Part shown: piece after piece, positions 26,028-35,390 of the stretch
Numbering within the stretch: the first letter of the stretch is position 1
Layout of the letters: each line of letters starts with the position of its first letter
Origin: Bacteroidales bacterium UBA6267
Lineage (GTDB): Bacteria; Bacteroidota; Bacteroidia; Bacteroidales; UBA1556
Length of the DNA stretch: 64,000 nt
NCBI GenBank assembly: GCA_002440745.1
Contig: DJVB01000039.1
Location: forward strand, 13,795 to 77,794
Direction: 5' to 3'
Notes under the pieces: generated by a model
What the model saw: the letters and a program-made list of their open reading frames with translations, nothing else
Told to the model about the DNA's origin: nothing
Databases searched by the model: none
Position numbers and translations under genes: made by a program

Positions 26028-27590
26028 TTAATCTTTGATATTGTCGATGGAATAATGCAAACCACGATTCTCTCTTCTATCCTTTGCCATTTTGATTATT
26101 ACATAAGCCACATTGATTACATTTCGAAGTTCGCAAAGTTGGGTGTTTAGAATGGAAACATCAAACAATGCTTCCGTTTCTTCAAAAAGCAAACGCAAAC
26201 GTCTGAGAGCCCGCTCCAAACGCAAATCGGAGCGAACAATACCCACATAGTTGCTCATGATCGACTGCACTTCTTTCAAACTTTGAGTTATCAAAATCAA
26301 TTCTTCATTCAAGCGCATTCCTTCGTCATTCCAATCGGGGATACGATTCTCAAAATCAATAGTTTGAATTCGGTTTGCACTATCGACAAAGGCGCGATGA
26401 GAAAACACAAGAGCCTCAAGCAAAGAATTGGAAGCCAATCGGTTAGCGCCATGCAGTCCGGTTGAAGCCACTTCCCCGCTTGCGTATAGATTTTCGATGG
26501 AACTTTGAGCCCATTGGTTCACTTTTATGCCGCCGCAGCTATAATGTGCAGCCGGTCTAACCGGAATTTTCTGACGGCGAATGTCGATGCCGTGGCTTAA
26601 ACATTTCGCATAAATGCCGGGGAAGCTTTCCACCAATTCACGGCTATTAAGAAAAGTCGCATCAAGATAAACATGCTCAGCACCGGAGATTTTCATTTCT
26701 TGGTCGATGGCCCGTGCCACAATATCGCGTGGAGCTAAATCGGCCCGTTCATCATATCGCGACATGAAATATTCACCCTTTTGATTGCATAGGCGCGCAC
26801 CAAAACCACGTAAAGCCTCCGTAATCAGAAATGCAGGCTTTTCGAGAGGCGTGTAAAGCGCAGTAGGATGAAACTGAATGAACTCCATATTTTCAACGGT
26901 GCATCGAGCGCGATAAGCCATTGCAATTCCGTCTCCGGTTGCTATCACCGGGTTTGTTGTAGAATCATAAACCGACCCAACACCTCCGGTAGCCAACAAA
27001 GTAATTTTGGAAAGAATGGTTATAACTTTCTGGTTCTCTGGATTTAAGAAATATGCACCAAAACATTTTATTCCACCCAATTTTCTTGAAGTTGGTTGGC
27101 CTAAATGGTGCTGAGTAATCAGGTCCACAGCAAAATGATTTTCCAAAAGTTGAATATTTGGGTGCATTTTCACCTGTTGCACTAAGGCTCGTTCGATCTC
27201 CGTTCCGGTTTGGTCTTTACTGTGCAGCACACGATTTTCGCTATGCCCTCCTTCCCTACCAAGTTTGTAGGTCCCATCAGGATTTTTATCGAACTGCGTT
27301 CCCCAATCCACTAACTCCTTAACTCTTTCGGTTGATTCTGTGATAGTTAACCTAACAATTTCTTCGTTACACAACTCATCACCGGCTATCAAAGTATCTT
27401 TAATATGTTTTTCGTAAGTATCCGGATGATACATCACTGCCGCAATTCCACCCTGAGCATATTTCGTTGAGCCCTCTTCGATTGAAGATTTAGCAACAAG
27501 AATCACTTTCCCTTTTTCAGCAGCTTTCAGGGCAAAACTCAAACCGGCCACACCGGTTCCAATCACAAGAAAATCAGTTTTCAATCTCAC
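26028..27590 (-). CDS. nadB: L-aspartate oxidase
   Basis: Flavoenzyme of de novo NAD synthesis that oxidises L-aspartate to iminoaspartate. It has an FAD dinucleotide motif GTGVAGLS at residues 11-18, the flavoprotein signature STKYAQGGIAAV, HSKDQTGTEIERAL, and the active-site region RPAAHYSCGGIKV followed by NLYASGEV and GANRLASNSLLEAL. The 520-residue length fits. I chose the GTG start at 27590 since VRLKTDFLVIG fits family N-termini and a TACTTTCG box (27613-27620) lies upstream; an ATG at 27635 would add 15 residues through that box. Succinate dehydrogenase subunits are related but lack this motif combination. No nadA or nadC is adjacent. Confidence 0.94.
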   Translation of the reverse strand: MRLKTDFLVIGTGVAGLSFALKAAEKGKVILVAKSSIEEGSTKYAQGGIAAVMYHPDTYEKHIKDTLIAGDELCNEEIVRLTITESTERVKELVDWGTQFDKNPDGTYKLGREGGHSENRVLHSKDQTGTEIERALVQQVKMHPNIQLLENHFAVDLITQHHLGQPTSRKLGGIKCFGAYFLNPENQKVITILSKITLLATGGVGSVYDSTTNPVIATGDGIAMAYRARCTVENMEFIQFHPTALYTPLEKPAFLITEALRGFGARLCNQKGEYFMSRYDERADLAPRDIVARAIDQEMKISGAEHVYLDATFLNSRELVESFPGIYAKCLSHGIDIRRQKIPVRPAAHYSCGGIKVNQWAQSSIENLYASGEVASTGLHGANRLASNSLLEALVFSHRAFVDSANRIQTIDFENRIPDWNDEGMRLNEELILITQSLKEVQSIMSNYVGIVRSDLRLERALRRLRLLFEETEALFDVSILNTQLCELRNVINVAYVIIKMAKDRRENRGLHYSIDNIKD

Positions 27591-27714
27591 TATAATTCCT
27601 TTAAATAATTTACGAAAGTAGAAAGAATTGCGCAACTATTCAACAAAAACAAGGAGCTTTTTAACGGCACTTTAAGTATAAACAGTCAATTAGTTTGCGT
27701 TTGTTATCCCCAAA

Positions 27715-28929
27715 CTACCTCTCCAAAACTTCAAACAAAAAGGTTTCAAGGTTTTTGGCAATATGGGTATTGGAGTAGTTTTTGGCTGTGTTTACTTTCG
27801 CTTTTGACGCTATAGAAATTAGTAAATTATTATCGTTCAACAGATTGCGGATATGAGTGATAAATCCTTGAGCATCATCGGCAATTAAAATATCTTCGCC
27901 CGGAATAACTGCCAGACCTTCGGCACCGATTGAAGTCGAGATTATGGCTTTGCCTAACATCATCCCTTCGATGATTTTCACTCGCATTCCGGAGCCCGAA
28001 AACAACGGGACTACCATAATGTCGTGCTTTAAAAGAAATGCGGCGGCGTCATCGACTTCGCCCTCAACTATGACGTTTTCGGACTGCCAACGGAAAATCT
28101 CGCGTGGGGGCCGCCGTCCGGCAATGAAGAATTTGGACTTCGGAAACTCCGGCCAAACCTCTTTTAAAAACCACTGAAGCCCTTCCTGATTCGGCATCCA
28201 ATCTAAAGCCCCAAGGTGAAAAATTGTCGGAGTTTCTTTTGGCAAAATTTCGACTTGCGGCAGATGATTTTCTTTTGTTATGTCGAGGCCGGTTGGAATG
28301 CACGCCGATGGTTTTTCAGTGGAAAAAGCACGTAATAAAAGTCGATCTTTTTCGGTAACCGTAAAAAAGGCATCAAAGGAGTTTACAGCATCAAATTCTT
28401 CCCGCTCAAGACGATTCGCAAGCAAACGTAAATACCACTTTTTGAAATAATTACGCTCTTCGTCCGCTAAACGTTTCCAGATAAGATATTCCATGTTTGG
28501 AGCCCGAAGAATTATCTTGGCTTTGGTGTGTTTTCTTAAAACGGGCAAATAATCTTTCAAGAAAATGGACTCTACAATAACAATATCAAACTGCTGATTT
28601 TCAAGAGTTTTTCGAAGTAAAGCCGCAAAGGAAGATTCGAAAAACCGCTCCATTAGATAAGATTGAGAGCTAAACAAATTAAGGAAAGCTTTCCATGGCT
28701 TCAATCGTGTATCGATAAAACCAAACTCAATTCCGGTTCGTTGTTTATAATCCTTCGGTAGCGACTGAATATCAACATAATGCTTATGTGTGTTTATAGA
28801 AATAAGCTTTACATAGTGACCACAATCTATTAGCCCCTGCGAAACATTATTCACCCCAATAGCGCCTCCATCCATAGGTGGAAATGGTGGTTTATTGGCG
28901 ATATGTAATATTTTTAACGGAGTGCTCAT
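27715..28929 (-). CDS. Group 1 (GT4-like) glycosyltransferase
   Basis: A 404-residue GT-B fold enzyme. The N-terminal domain has KPPFPPMDGGAIGVNN, a glycine-rich acceptor loop. The C-terminal domain has IFHLGALDWMPNQEGL, then MVVPLFSGSGMRVKIIEGMM, the conserved EX7E-type nucleotide-sugar region. Probably acts in envelope or surface polysaccharide synthesis. Its ATG overlaps the upstream LptF/LptG-type gene by 4 nt (ATGA), so the two form one operon and the enzyme may modify a lipopolysaccharide-related product; that link is inference. Confidence 0.9.
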   Translation of the reverse strand: MSTPLKILHIANKPPFPPMDGGAIGVNNVSQGLIDCGHYVKLISINTHKHYVDIQSLPKDYKQRTGIEFGFIDTRLKPWKAFLNLFSSQSYLMERFFESSFAALLRKTLENQQFDIVIVESIFLKDYLPVLRKHTKAKIILRAPNMEYLIWKRLADEERNYFKKWYLRLLANRLEREEFDAVNSFDAFFTVTEKDRLLLRAFSTEKPSACIPTGLDITKENHLPQVEILPKETPTIFHLGALDWMPNQEGLQWFLKEVWPEFPKSKFFIAGRRPPREIFRWQSENVIVEGEVDDAAAFLLKHDIMVVPLFSGSGMRVKIIEGMMLGKAIISTSIGAEGLAVIPGEDILIADDAQGFITHIRNLLNDNNLLISIASKAKVNTAKNYSNTHIAKNLETFLFEVLER

Positions 28930-30530
28930 GATTTGACAAAAGGAATTCGGCTGACCATTCGTTCATAAAATTTAACATAAAACTCCCGATCGAGCAGAGG
29001 CGAATCGGCAGTGGCTTTATACGTTACGAATATACTCAATGGCAAATAAATAAAAGTGGAGAGCCACATGCCAAAGAATGGCGACATGGCAAGAACTTTA
29101 GCCGATTTTTCGCCCACGATAGCAAAAACATAGTAGGTAACAAAAAGCAAAATGGACATTACAAGAGGCGTTCCGAGTCCGCCTTTACGAATAATGGCTC
29201 CAAGAGGTGCGCCAATGAAAAAGAATAACAAACAAGCTAAGCTTAGGGTGAATTTGCGATGCCATTCGATTTGATGTTTTGCAATAAGTTTTTCCTTAGC
29301 ATCCTTATTCTGAGCCGTAAAATCGGAAGTATAACTGGCGTTCCGAGCTCCAACTAAAGCATTATTGACGATTCGCAAAGCATCGCCATATTTGAAGTTT
29401 TTAATTATGGTGTCGTTAAAATTCAGCGAGTCGAATTTTGACTCAACCACAACCTCAGCAGGAGCTTCGGCAATGGAAGGATTGTTCGACTTGGGCATTT
29501 TGATGATGCCGGGCAAAAGAGCATCTATTTCAATCATCTCAGATACAGTTTGTTGCAGCGTATCTCGAACCTTTACCGGAATCGGTTTGGACTTTAAAGT
29601 CGAATCTTTTTGAACGTTTTCATAAACCTTCAAAAAGCCAAAATCCTGAATTACAAACTTGGAAAAGGTTCCAAGGGTAGAATCCAAATCGGCTTTAAGG
29701 CTGTCGCGATAAAAGACCAATTGCGACATATTCATCATTTCGTAATTGTTTCGATGAATAGCGTTATCACTCTTCTTAAAATCAAATTCCGAGAGATTTA
29801 TCCTACGAACCATCTCCTGAAAATGAGTACGTTGCATTGGAAATGTATTACGATTCATCCTTTGCTGACTCTTTATATTTTCGTCGTAGTTATATCCATC
29901 CACTAAAGTAAAAACCAAAAATCTTTTATCGCCCGACATTTCCATTTTGCCACTTTTTGCCACAGTCACATTGGTATTGCCATTTCCGCTTCGGTGATCA
30001 TAAATCATCACGTCTCGAATCGTGATTCCATCCGGGGCTTTTTCTCCAATTCGGATAACATAATTTTCGATTTCGCTATAAAAAACACCAGCATCTATCT
30101 GAACAGCAGGCTTTTGCTGACGAACATCGCGTAGCAAGGTGCGAAAGTTTTGGTTGGCAACAGGTAGCACGTTATTAGAAAAATAGAAAGCAATTCCTGA
30201 AACCAAAATCGCCACAAAGACTAAGGGGCGAAAGATTCTATTTAACGAAATTCCGGCGGACTTAATTGCCGCCAATTCGTAATTCTCACCAAGATTTCCG
30301 AAAAGCATCAGTGACGAAAGCAAAACAGCTAAGGGTAGCGCCATTGGGACAAAAGTGGCTGAGGCATAATACATAAGCTCAGCAATCACTATCATATCGA
30401 AACCTTTTCCCACAAAATCGTCGATGTATTTCCAAAGAAATTGCATCAGCAAAACGAAAAGGGCGATGAAAAAAGTCAGCACAAGCGGACCAATATAGGA
30501 TTTGATTATAAATAAATCGAGTTTCTTCAA
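28926..30530 (-). CDS. LptF/LptG family (YjgP/YjgQ) permease
   Basis: A 534-residue inner-membrane protein. Helices lie near the N-terminus (LTFFIALFVLLMQFLWKYID and the next two) and near the C-terminus (LACLLFFFIGAPLGAIIRKG, etc.), with a large periplasmic beta domain in between. That is the LptF/LptG layout, whose members extract LPS from the inner membrane with LptB. The insert is longer than in E. coli LptF (366). No ATG precedes the conserved KKLDLFIIKSYIGPLVLT; the start is TTG at 30530, 15 nt after the predicted transcript start. The gene shares 4 nt with the downstream glycosyltransferase. Confidence 0.9.
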   Translation of the reverse strand: MKKLDLFIIKSYIGPLVLTFFIALFVLLMQFLWKYIDDFVGKGFDMIVIAELMYYASATFVPMALPLAVLLSSLMLFGNLGENYELAAIKSAGISLNRIFRPLVFVAILVSGIAFYFSNNVLPVANQNFRTLLRDVRQQKPAVQIDAGVFYSEIENYVIRIGEKAPDGITIRDVMIYDHRSGNGNTNVTVAKSGKMEMSGDKRFLVFTLVDGYNYDENIKSQQRMNRNTFPMQRTHFQEMVRRINLSEFDFKKSDNAIHRNNYEMMNMSQLVFYRDSLKADLDSTLGTFSKFVIQDFGFLKVYENVQKDSTLKSKPIPVKVRDTLQQTVSEMIEIDALLPGIIKMPKSNNPSIAEAPAEVVVESKFDSLNFNDTIIKNFKYGDALRIVNNALVGARNASYTSDFTAQNKDAKEKLIAKHQIEWHRKFTLSLACLLFFFIGAPLGAIIRKGGLGTPLVMSILLFVTYYVFAIVGEKSAKVLAMSPFFGMWLSTFIYLPLSIFVTYKATADSPLLDREFYVKFYERMVSRIPFVKS

Positions 30531-30551
30531 CGCTTAAAATTTAGAAAGGCA

Positions 30552-30559
30552 CAAAATTA
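30552..30559 (-). promoter_or_regulatory. -7 element for the LptF-type gene
   Basis: The minus strand reads TAATTTTG, a perfect TAnnTTTG, 22 nt upstream of the TTG start at 30530. It supports that rare start codon. Confidence 0.45.
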
Positions 30560-30681
30560 CATTAAAATCTTAGCGTTAAACGCAGTAAAAACAAAATGAT
30601 TGCACGAGGTTTTTACGCGAGAAACCTTAATGATTAGCCAAAACCGGAAAACTTTTTTGCAAACTTTCTCAAAGGAAGCTT

Positions 30682-30939
30682 TTAAAGTGGTTTTGGGTCA
30701 ATGATTTTTTGAAACGGAGAATCCGGTGCAGGAGGGTTCTGCGCCAACTCGTTCAACTCCTTCACAAATACTTCAATATCACTTTCGGAGAAGCCTTTTT
30801 CGATTGCAGCTTCTTCCAAAGTTCCCCAAATCGGTTCACCGCAAACTATGCAGCGAATACCTTTTTTCATTAAATACTCCACCGAACCAGCCACAGTTTC
30901 AGTCAATTCCTCAATGCTAATTGTCTTATCGAAATTCAT
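30682..30939 (-). CDS. DUF1858-like small CxxC protein
   Basis: An 85-residue protein opening MNFDKTISIEELTET and carrying KGIRCIVCGEPIWGTLEEAA, the DUF1858 pattern in which a CxxC pair (usually HCxGC) lies after a short helix. DUF1858 modules appear alone or fused to redox enzymes; their function is unclear. The frame extends 17 codons upstream to 30990, but a well-formed promoter (30963-30992) lies in that extension, so 30939 is chosen. No neighbour gives a functional clue. Confidence 0.8.
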   Translation of the reverse strand: MNFDKTISIEELTETVAGSVEYLMKKGIRCIVCGEPIWGTLEEAAIEKGFSESDIEVFVKELNELAQNPPAPDSPFQKIIDPKPL

Positions 30940-30962
30940 ATTTACATATCTATATATTTCGG

Positions 30963-30992
30963 CAAAATTAATTGTTTTTTGGAAAATCAAAA
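30963..30992 (-). promoter_or_regulatory. Promoter for the DUF1858-like gene
   Basis: On the minus strand TTTTG (30988-30992) is followed after 17 nt by the perfect -7 element TAATTTTG (30963-30970). It predicts a leader of about 18 nt before the ATG at 30939. Confidence 0.55.
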
Positions 30993-31062
30993 TCTAAATA
31001 ATCATCAAACATGGAGTGTTGATAAAAGATGGTTTAGCTTAAGATTGATAAGAGGTTTTAAA

Positions 31063-31070
31063 TATTTTTG
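31063..31070 (+). promoter_or_regulatory. -7 element for the LysM-SGNH-MBOAT cluster
   Basis: TATTTTTG, a perfect TAnnTTTG, 20 nt before the first ATG of the cluster (31091). A TTG lies 15 nt upstream of it. The four genes that follow have spacings of 2, -11 and 1 nt, so this box could drive all four. Confidence 0.5.
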
Positions 31071-31090
31071 CCAACTGAAATATTTATTCC

Positions 31091-32581
31091 ATGTTTAGAA
31101 ATACTAATCTGATTTTAACATTCAAAATAGTCCTTGTTGCTGCAATCACAGCATTAAATCTCACTGCAAAAGCACAGTATTCAGGATATAATTCTGCGGA
31201 TTCCTCCTCCTATTTTTTCACCTTTTTCTCGCAGCAAGTTGACAGTTTGAACAATAGTTTCTTAGCTGAAAATATCGACATTGTCAAGATTGACCAAAAT
31301 AAAGCCGATAGTTCAAGGGAAAGCGGACTTTTTGATGAGTATTTGAGTTTGCGAAGCGATGAGATTTATAGTTTTTTTGAAGAAAACAAAAACCAGTTGT
31401 CGAAAGGCTTAGCCGTTTACCAGATTCACAAACCAATTTTCGAGAAAATCTTAGTAAAAAATGGCCTCCCCAAAGAAATTTCCGCATTAAGTTTTGCACT
31501 TACCTCCATGAATCCAAAGGCACGAAGCTATACCGGAGGAGCAGGATTTTGGCAGCTAAATTATTCTATAGCAAGAAGATACAACCTTCTCATCGATAGT
31601 TATGTCGATGAAAGATTAGACCCAATCAAATCCACCGAAGCCTTTGCGAAATACTGCAACGACCTCTACAAAATTTATAATGATTGGGGTTTAGTGATTG
31701 CAGCTTATACCAGCGGCCCATCCAATTTGAATAAAGCAATTCGGCGTGCTGAACCTTCAACCGACATTTATTCCATTAAAAAATATCTGCCATTTTTTAG
31801 TCGGGATGCAGTTGATGCTTTTGTGGCTGCCAGAAAATTTATCCAAAACAATTCCATCGATTATCACTATCTGATTCCACAGGATAACGACACCATTGAA
31901 GTTTTTAAACGACTTCATTTTGAGCAAATTCATGCAGTTTTAAGCATTGACAAAGAGTTAATCCGAACTCTAAATCCTATTTTTCCACACGACATTGTTC
32001 CGGCTGTTAGAAAGTCGTATAGTTTGAAATTGCCCAAAGGTTCGCTTGCAAAGTTTAATCTTTTTGAGGATTCAATTTACAAATTTAAAGACAGTTTGCT
32101 TTTCCGATTGCAACCTCGGGTGGTTTTGCCACCGCCGCAAGCCGATAGATATTGGACAAACCAAGAAGATAATTCACCTCCAACGGACACTAAATTGATC
32201 TACTACACAATAAAAAGCGGTGACAATTTAGGAATGATTGCACAAAAATACAACGTAAAAGTCAGTGATTTAGAGGATTGGAATAATATTTATGACCCAA
32301 GGAGAATTCAAATAGGTAAAAAGTTGAAAATTTATGTACCAAAATCTTCAACCTCCAATAGTTCAAATACAGAATCAGCAAGCCGCAATCGAAATAATGA
32401 AAGTGAAAATCAGGAGCTAACGGATGGTTATTTTTGGCATACTGTTCAGGCCGGCGAATCGCCTTATATGATTGCTAAAAAATATCCTGGAGTGAGTGCT
32501 GACGACATTTTAAGATGGAATAATATTTCGGATGCTAGAAAAATTCAAGCTGGTCAGAAACTAAAAATCAAAAAGTTGTGA
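31091..32581 (+). CDS. LysM protein with degenerate lytic-transglycosylase-like domain
   Basis: A 496-residue exported protein: signal peptide (ending NLTAKAQ), a lytic transglycosylase-like domain at about 95-250 and two LysM peptidoglycan-binding modules at about 372-418 and 448-495 (IKSGDNLGMIAQKYNV, VQAGESPYMIAKKYPG). The domain keeps MltD-family landmarks: LPKEISAL, NPKARSYTGGAGFWQL, DERLDPIKSTEAF and AAYTSGPSNLNKAI. The position of the catalytic Glu in the family VES motif is Leu137 here (ALTSMNP), so bond cleavage is unlikely. It may act as a peptidoglycan-binding scaffold. First of a four-gene run with two SGNH proteins and an MBOAT protein. Confidence 0.88.
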   Translation: MFRNTNLILTFKIVLVAAITALNLTAKAQYSGYNSADSSSYFFTFFSQQVDSLNNSFLAENIDIVKIDQNKADSSRESGLFDEYLSLRSDEIYSFFEENKNQLSKGLAVYQIHKPIFEKILVKNGLPKEISALSFALTSMNPKARSYTGGAGFWQLNYSIARRYNLLIDSYVDERLDPIKSTEAFAKYCNDLYKIYNDWGLVIAAYTSGPSNLNKAIRRAEPSTDIYSIKKYLPFFSRDAVDAFVAARKFIQNNSIDYHYLIPQDNDTIEVFKRLHFEQIHAVLSIDKELIRTLNPIFPHDIVPAVRKSYSLKLPKGSLAKFNLFEDSIYKFKDSLLFRLQPRVVLPPPQADRYWTNQEDNSPPTDTKLIYYTIKSGDNLGMIAQKYNVKVSDLEDWNNIYDPRRIQIGKKLKIYVPKSSTSNSSNTESASRNRNNESENQELTDGYFWHTVQAGESPYMIAKKYPGVSADDILRWNNISDARKIQAGQKLKIKKL

Positions 32582-32583
32582 TA

Positions 32584-34092
32584 ATGAAACCCATAAAGAT
32601 TCTACTATTTCTGTTAATTACGGGTTTAATTTTAGCTCCCTTGACATTTTTAATCCCAAAGAAGGGAATTGAGATTGCAGGTTTTAATTTAAAGATGTTG
32701 CGCTGGGAAAAATTATTGGGTCAAGACTCAATTCATCATGCCGACATATCCAATATCTTAGATGCTGCAAATCAATTAGATAGTTTGCCTGACATTTTGG
32801 AAGCCGGTCAAAATGCAAAAGCAACTGAAGGGGATTCTTCGACGAAAACAGTTAAATTTCCAACTGTGGAGGAACTCGGGAAAAATGTTTATCGACTTAA
32901 TTATAATGAGTTAGGCAAACAAAATCTGAATTTTTTCTTTGAATTATTAAAATCAGGAGCTCAACAGAAACGAATCGTCAGAGTGCTACATTACGGCGAT
33001 TCACAGATTGAAGGCGACCGAATCACTTCCTTTTTAAGAGAAAAACTGCAAAGTAGATTCGGGGGATTTGGCCCGGGCGTACTTCCGGCAATTCAACCTT
33101 ATGAATCCTATTTTTCCATAAGTCAAACCAACACAGGAAATTGGTTTCGCTTCACTACTTTTGGCAAAAAAGATCCACGAGTACCCCATAATCGTTATGG
33201 TGTATTAGCAGCTTTTTCGCGATTTGCGCCGTTGTGGCCCGACAGCATCCCATTCAAAGACAGCACTTTATACGCAGCATCCATAACTTTTAATGAATCT
33301 AAACCGGCCTATTCCACAGTGCGTAGTTTCAACCAAATAGCCATTCATTATGGATATTCTCACCGAAAAACGACTATTAGAATTTTCAACCAAAATAACG
33401 AATTGATACATACCGATAGCCTTAAAGCAGGAATGGAAACCTACGTTTATAGATATCGATTGCCGGAATTATCCAAAAACCTGCGTATCGAATTTGAAGG
33501 TTACGACAGTCCCGATATTTATACGGTCGATTTAAACGGATCTGTGGGAGTTTCTTTCGATAATATTGGCATGAGAGGCAGTTCAGGAACTTTTTTCACA
33601 ACAATGAATAGCAGTCAATTGAAGCTTATGTACGATAGGTTGAATGTGGATATGTTTATTCTTCAGTTTGGTGGAAATGTAATGCCATATATTAAAGATA
33701 GTGCATCTGTTGAAAGCTATGGACGATGGATGGGAAGTCAGCTTTATCTGTTGAAAAAGCTTATGCCTCAAGCAACTATCGTGGTTGTTGGCCCATCGGA
33801 CATGTCGTATAAAGAAGGCGAAAATTTTGTCACTTACCCATTTCTACCTTATGTGAGAGAGAAATTGAAGGAAGCCACCATCAAAGCCGGCTACAGTTAT
33901 TGGGACATGTATGAAGCCATGGGCGGACTCAATTCCATGCCGGAATGGGTTAAGGCCGACCCGCCACTTGCCGGTATCGATCACACGCATTTTACCCCTA
34001 AGGGTGCTCGATTGATTGCTAATATGCTTTATAATGCCATTATGATAGAACTTGCTGAAAATCAAAACCAAACAAAAAAAGATGGGAAATAA
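32584..34092 (+). CDS. Membrane-anchored SGNH-hydrolase-like protein 1
   Basis: A 502-residue protein with an N-terminal hydrophobic anchor or signal (residues about 5-27) and an SGNH domain at about 130-495. Likely catalytic elements: Ser140 in HYGDSQIEGDR (block I), FDNIGMRGSSG (block II), Asn365 in LQFGGNVMP (block III) and Asp466/His469 in GIDHTHFTPKGA (block V). The start is the ATG at 32584, two nt after the previous stop; a GTG at 32578 would overlap it. The probable function is acetyl transfer to, or removal from, an envelope polysaccharide, as for AlgJ/AlgX or PatB; the substrate is unknown. Confidence 0.83.
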   Translation: MKPIKILLFLLITGLILAPLTFLIPKKGIEIAGFNLKMLRWEKLLGQDSIHHADISNILDAANQLDSLPDILEAGQNAKATEGDSSTKTVKFPTVEELGKNVYRLNYNELGKQNLNFFFELLKSGAQQKRIVRVLHYGDSQIEGDRITSFLREKLQSRFGGFGPGVLPAIQPYESYFSISQTNTGNWFRFTTFGKKDPRVPHNRYGVLAAFSRFAPLWPDSIPFKDSTLYAASITFNESKPAYSTVRSFNQIAIHYGYSHRKTTIRIFNQNNELIHTDSLKAGMETYVYRYRLPELSKNLRIEFEGYDSPDIYTVDLNGSVGVSFDNIGMRGSSGTFFTTMNSSQLKLMYDRLNVDMFILQFGGNVMPYIKDSASVESYGRWMGSQLYLLKKLMPQATIVVVGPSDMSYKEGENFVTYPFLPYVREKLKEATIKAGYSYWDMYEAMGGLNSMPEWVKADPPLAGIDHTHFTPKGARLIANMLYNAIMIELAENQNQTKKDGK

Positions 34093-35389
34093 ATCAGTGA
34101 AATCTTTCCAACTTTGGCTACTATTTTTATGGATGACGATTTCCATGGGTGGCTCCATTTTGAACGCACAATTTCATGAATTTCCTTACACAACAAGCAT
34201 TTATGATTTTATAAACTACGACAGCAATCAGGTTGAATTTTTTGGAGATACGGGAAATTTTTTGAGTCTTTATGATAAATTGGATTCAGTTATTAATTTC
34301 GGGAAAGGACAAATAAATATTGTGGTAATTGGTGGTTCGCATATTCAAGCCGACATTTATAGTGGTCAATTACGCAATCGGTTTCAATCTTTTTATGGAG
34401 GTCAAAATGGCGGAATGGGGCTCATTTTTCCATACCGTTTGGCGAGGACAAATACCCCTTATGGCTATCATTTCGATTATACCGGTCAATGGGAAACCTG
34501 TAGGAATGTGGAAAAAAACAAAATTTGTCGGTTAGGTATGGCGGGAATTATGGCCGTGACAAAAGACAGCCTCAGCAGCCTCACCCTAAAAATGGAACCT
34601 GAAAATCCCATTCCGTATAAACTTGGAGGAATAAAGGTTTTACATCGAACTGATTCGCTATCCTTCCGAATAAAATTCGATTCAGCAGTTTATAAATCCC
34701 TATATATCAACAAAGAAAAGAGTTTCACAGAAATTATCTTTCGTTATCCGGTGGATAGTTTTAGATTAGAAATTGTACAAACAGACAGCCTTCAAACGGC
34801 ATTTGAGCTCTATGGATTTGTGCCAATCAATCAAAGCAATGGAATAATTTTGCATAATATCGGCATTAATGGGGCTGCCACTTCCTCGTTTCTTCGATGC
34901 GAACTCATGGAGTCACAACTTGCTCTAATTCAGCCAGATTTAGTGATTTTTGGGCTTGGAATAAATGATGCTTATGGCAGACGTTTCGATGAACAAACCT
35001 TTGAACGAAACTACGACAGTCTGATTCAGATGGTTAACCGAGTAAATCCAAATGCAGCTATTTTGCTAACTACCAATAATGATAGCTATTTGTATAAAAG
35101 GTATATCAATCGAAATGGACTATTGGTGCAAGAAACTATGAAGCAACTATCTCAGAATCATAATATTGGCCTCTGGGATATGTTTGAGATTATGGGGGGA
35201 CTCAATTCCATTCAAAAGTGGAAAAAAACCGGTTTGGCAAAATACGACATGGTTCATTTCACACGAGAAGGCTATATACTCTTAGGCGATTTGCTTTTCG
35301 ACGCGCTTATAAAAAGTTGGGGTGAATATTTATATAGTAAACAAATTCCGAATCAGAAATCAATTCAGCAACTTACTAATAATCAATAA
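34082..35389 (+). CDS. Secreted SGNH-hydrolase-like protein 2
   Basis: A 435-residue protein with a signal peptide (residues 1-29, ending ILNA) and an SGNH domain. Block I is VIGGSHIQAD with Ser86, where the usual GDSH has become GGSH; block II is IGINGAATS; block III is GLGINDAYG with Asn295; block V is DMVHFTREG with Asp389 and His392. The domain is a diverged paralogue of the preceding SGNH protein: both share GGLNS..W and the closing DxxHFT motif. The chosen ATG at 34082 overlaps the upstream gene by 11 nt; an ATG at 34052 would overlap by 41 nt. Likely works with the downstream MBOAT protein. Confidence 0.84.
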   Translation: MGNKSVKSFQLWLLFLWMTISMGGSILNAQFHEFPYTTSIYDFINYDSNQVEFFGDTGNFLSLYDKLDSVINFGKGQINIVVIGGSHIQADIYSGQLRNRFQSFYGGQNGGMGLIFPYRLARTNTPYGYHFDYTGQWETCRNVEKNKICRLGMAGIMAVTKDSLSSLTLKMEPENPIPYKLGGIKVLHRTDSLSFRIKFDSAVYKSLYINKEKSFTEIIFRYPVDSFRLEIVQTDSLQTAFELYGFVPINQSNGIILHNIGINGAATSSFLRCELMESQLALIQPDLVIFGLGINDAYGRRFDEQTFERNYDSLIQMVNRVNPNAAILLTTNNDSYLYKRYINRNGLLVQETMKQLSQNHNIGLWDMFEIMGGLNSIQKWKKTGLAKYDMVHFTREGYILLGDLLFDALIKSWGEYLYSKQIPNQKSIQQLTNNQ

Positions 35390-35390
35390 A

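Noticed and set aside
26028..27590. Succinate dehydrogenase or fumarate reductase flavoprotein
   Set aside because: The motif set HSKDQTGTEIERAL and RPAAHYSCGGIKV, and the length, fit L-aspartate oxidase; no SdhB- or SdhC-like partner is present.
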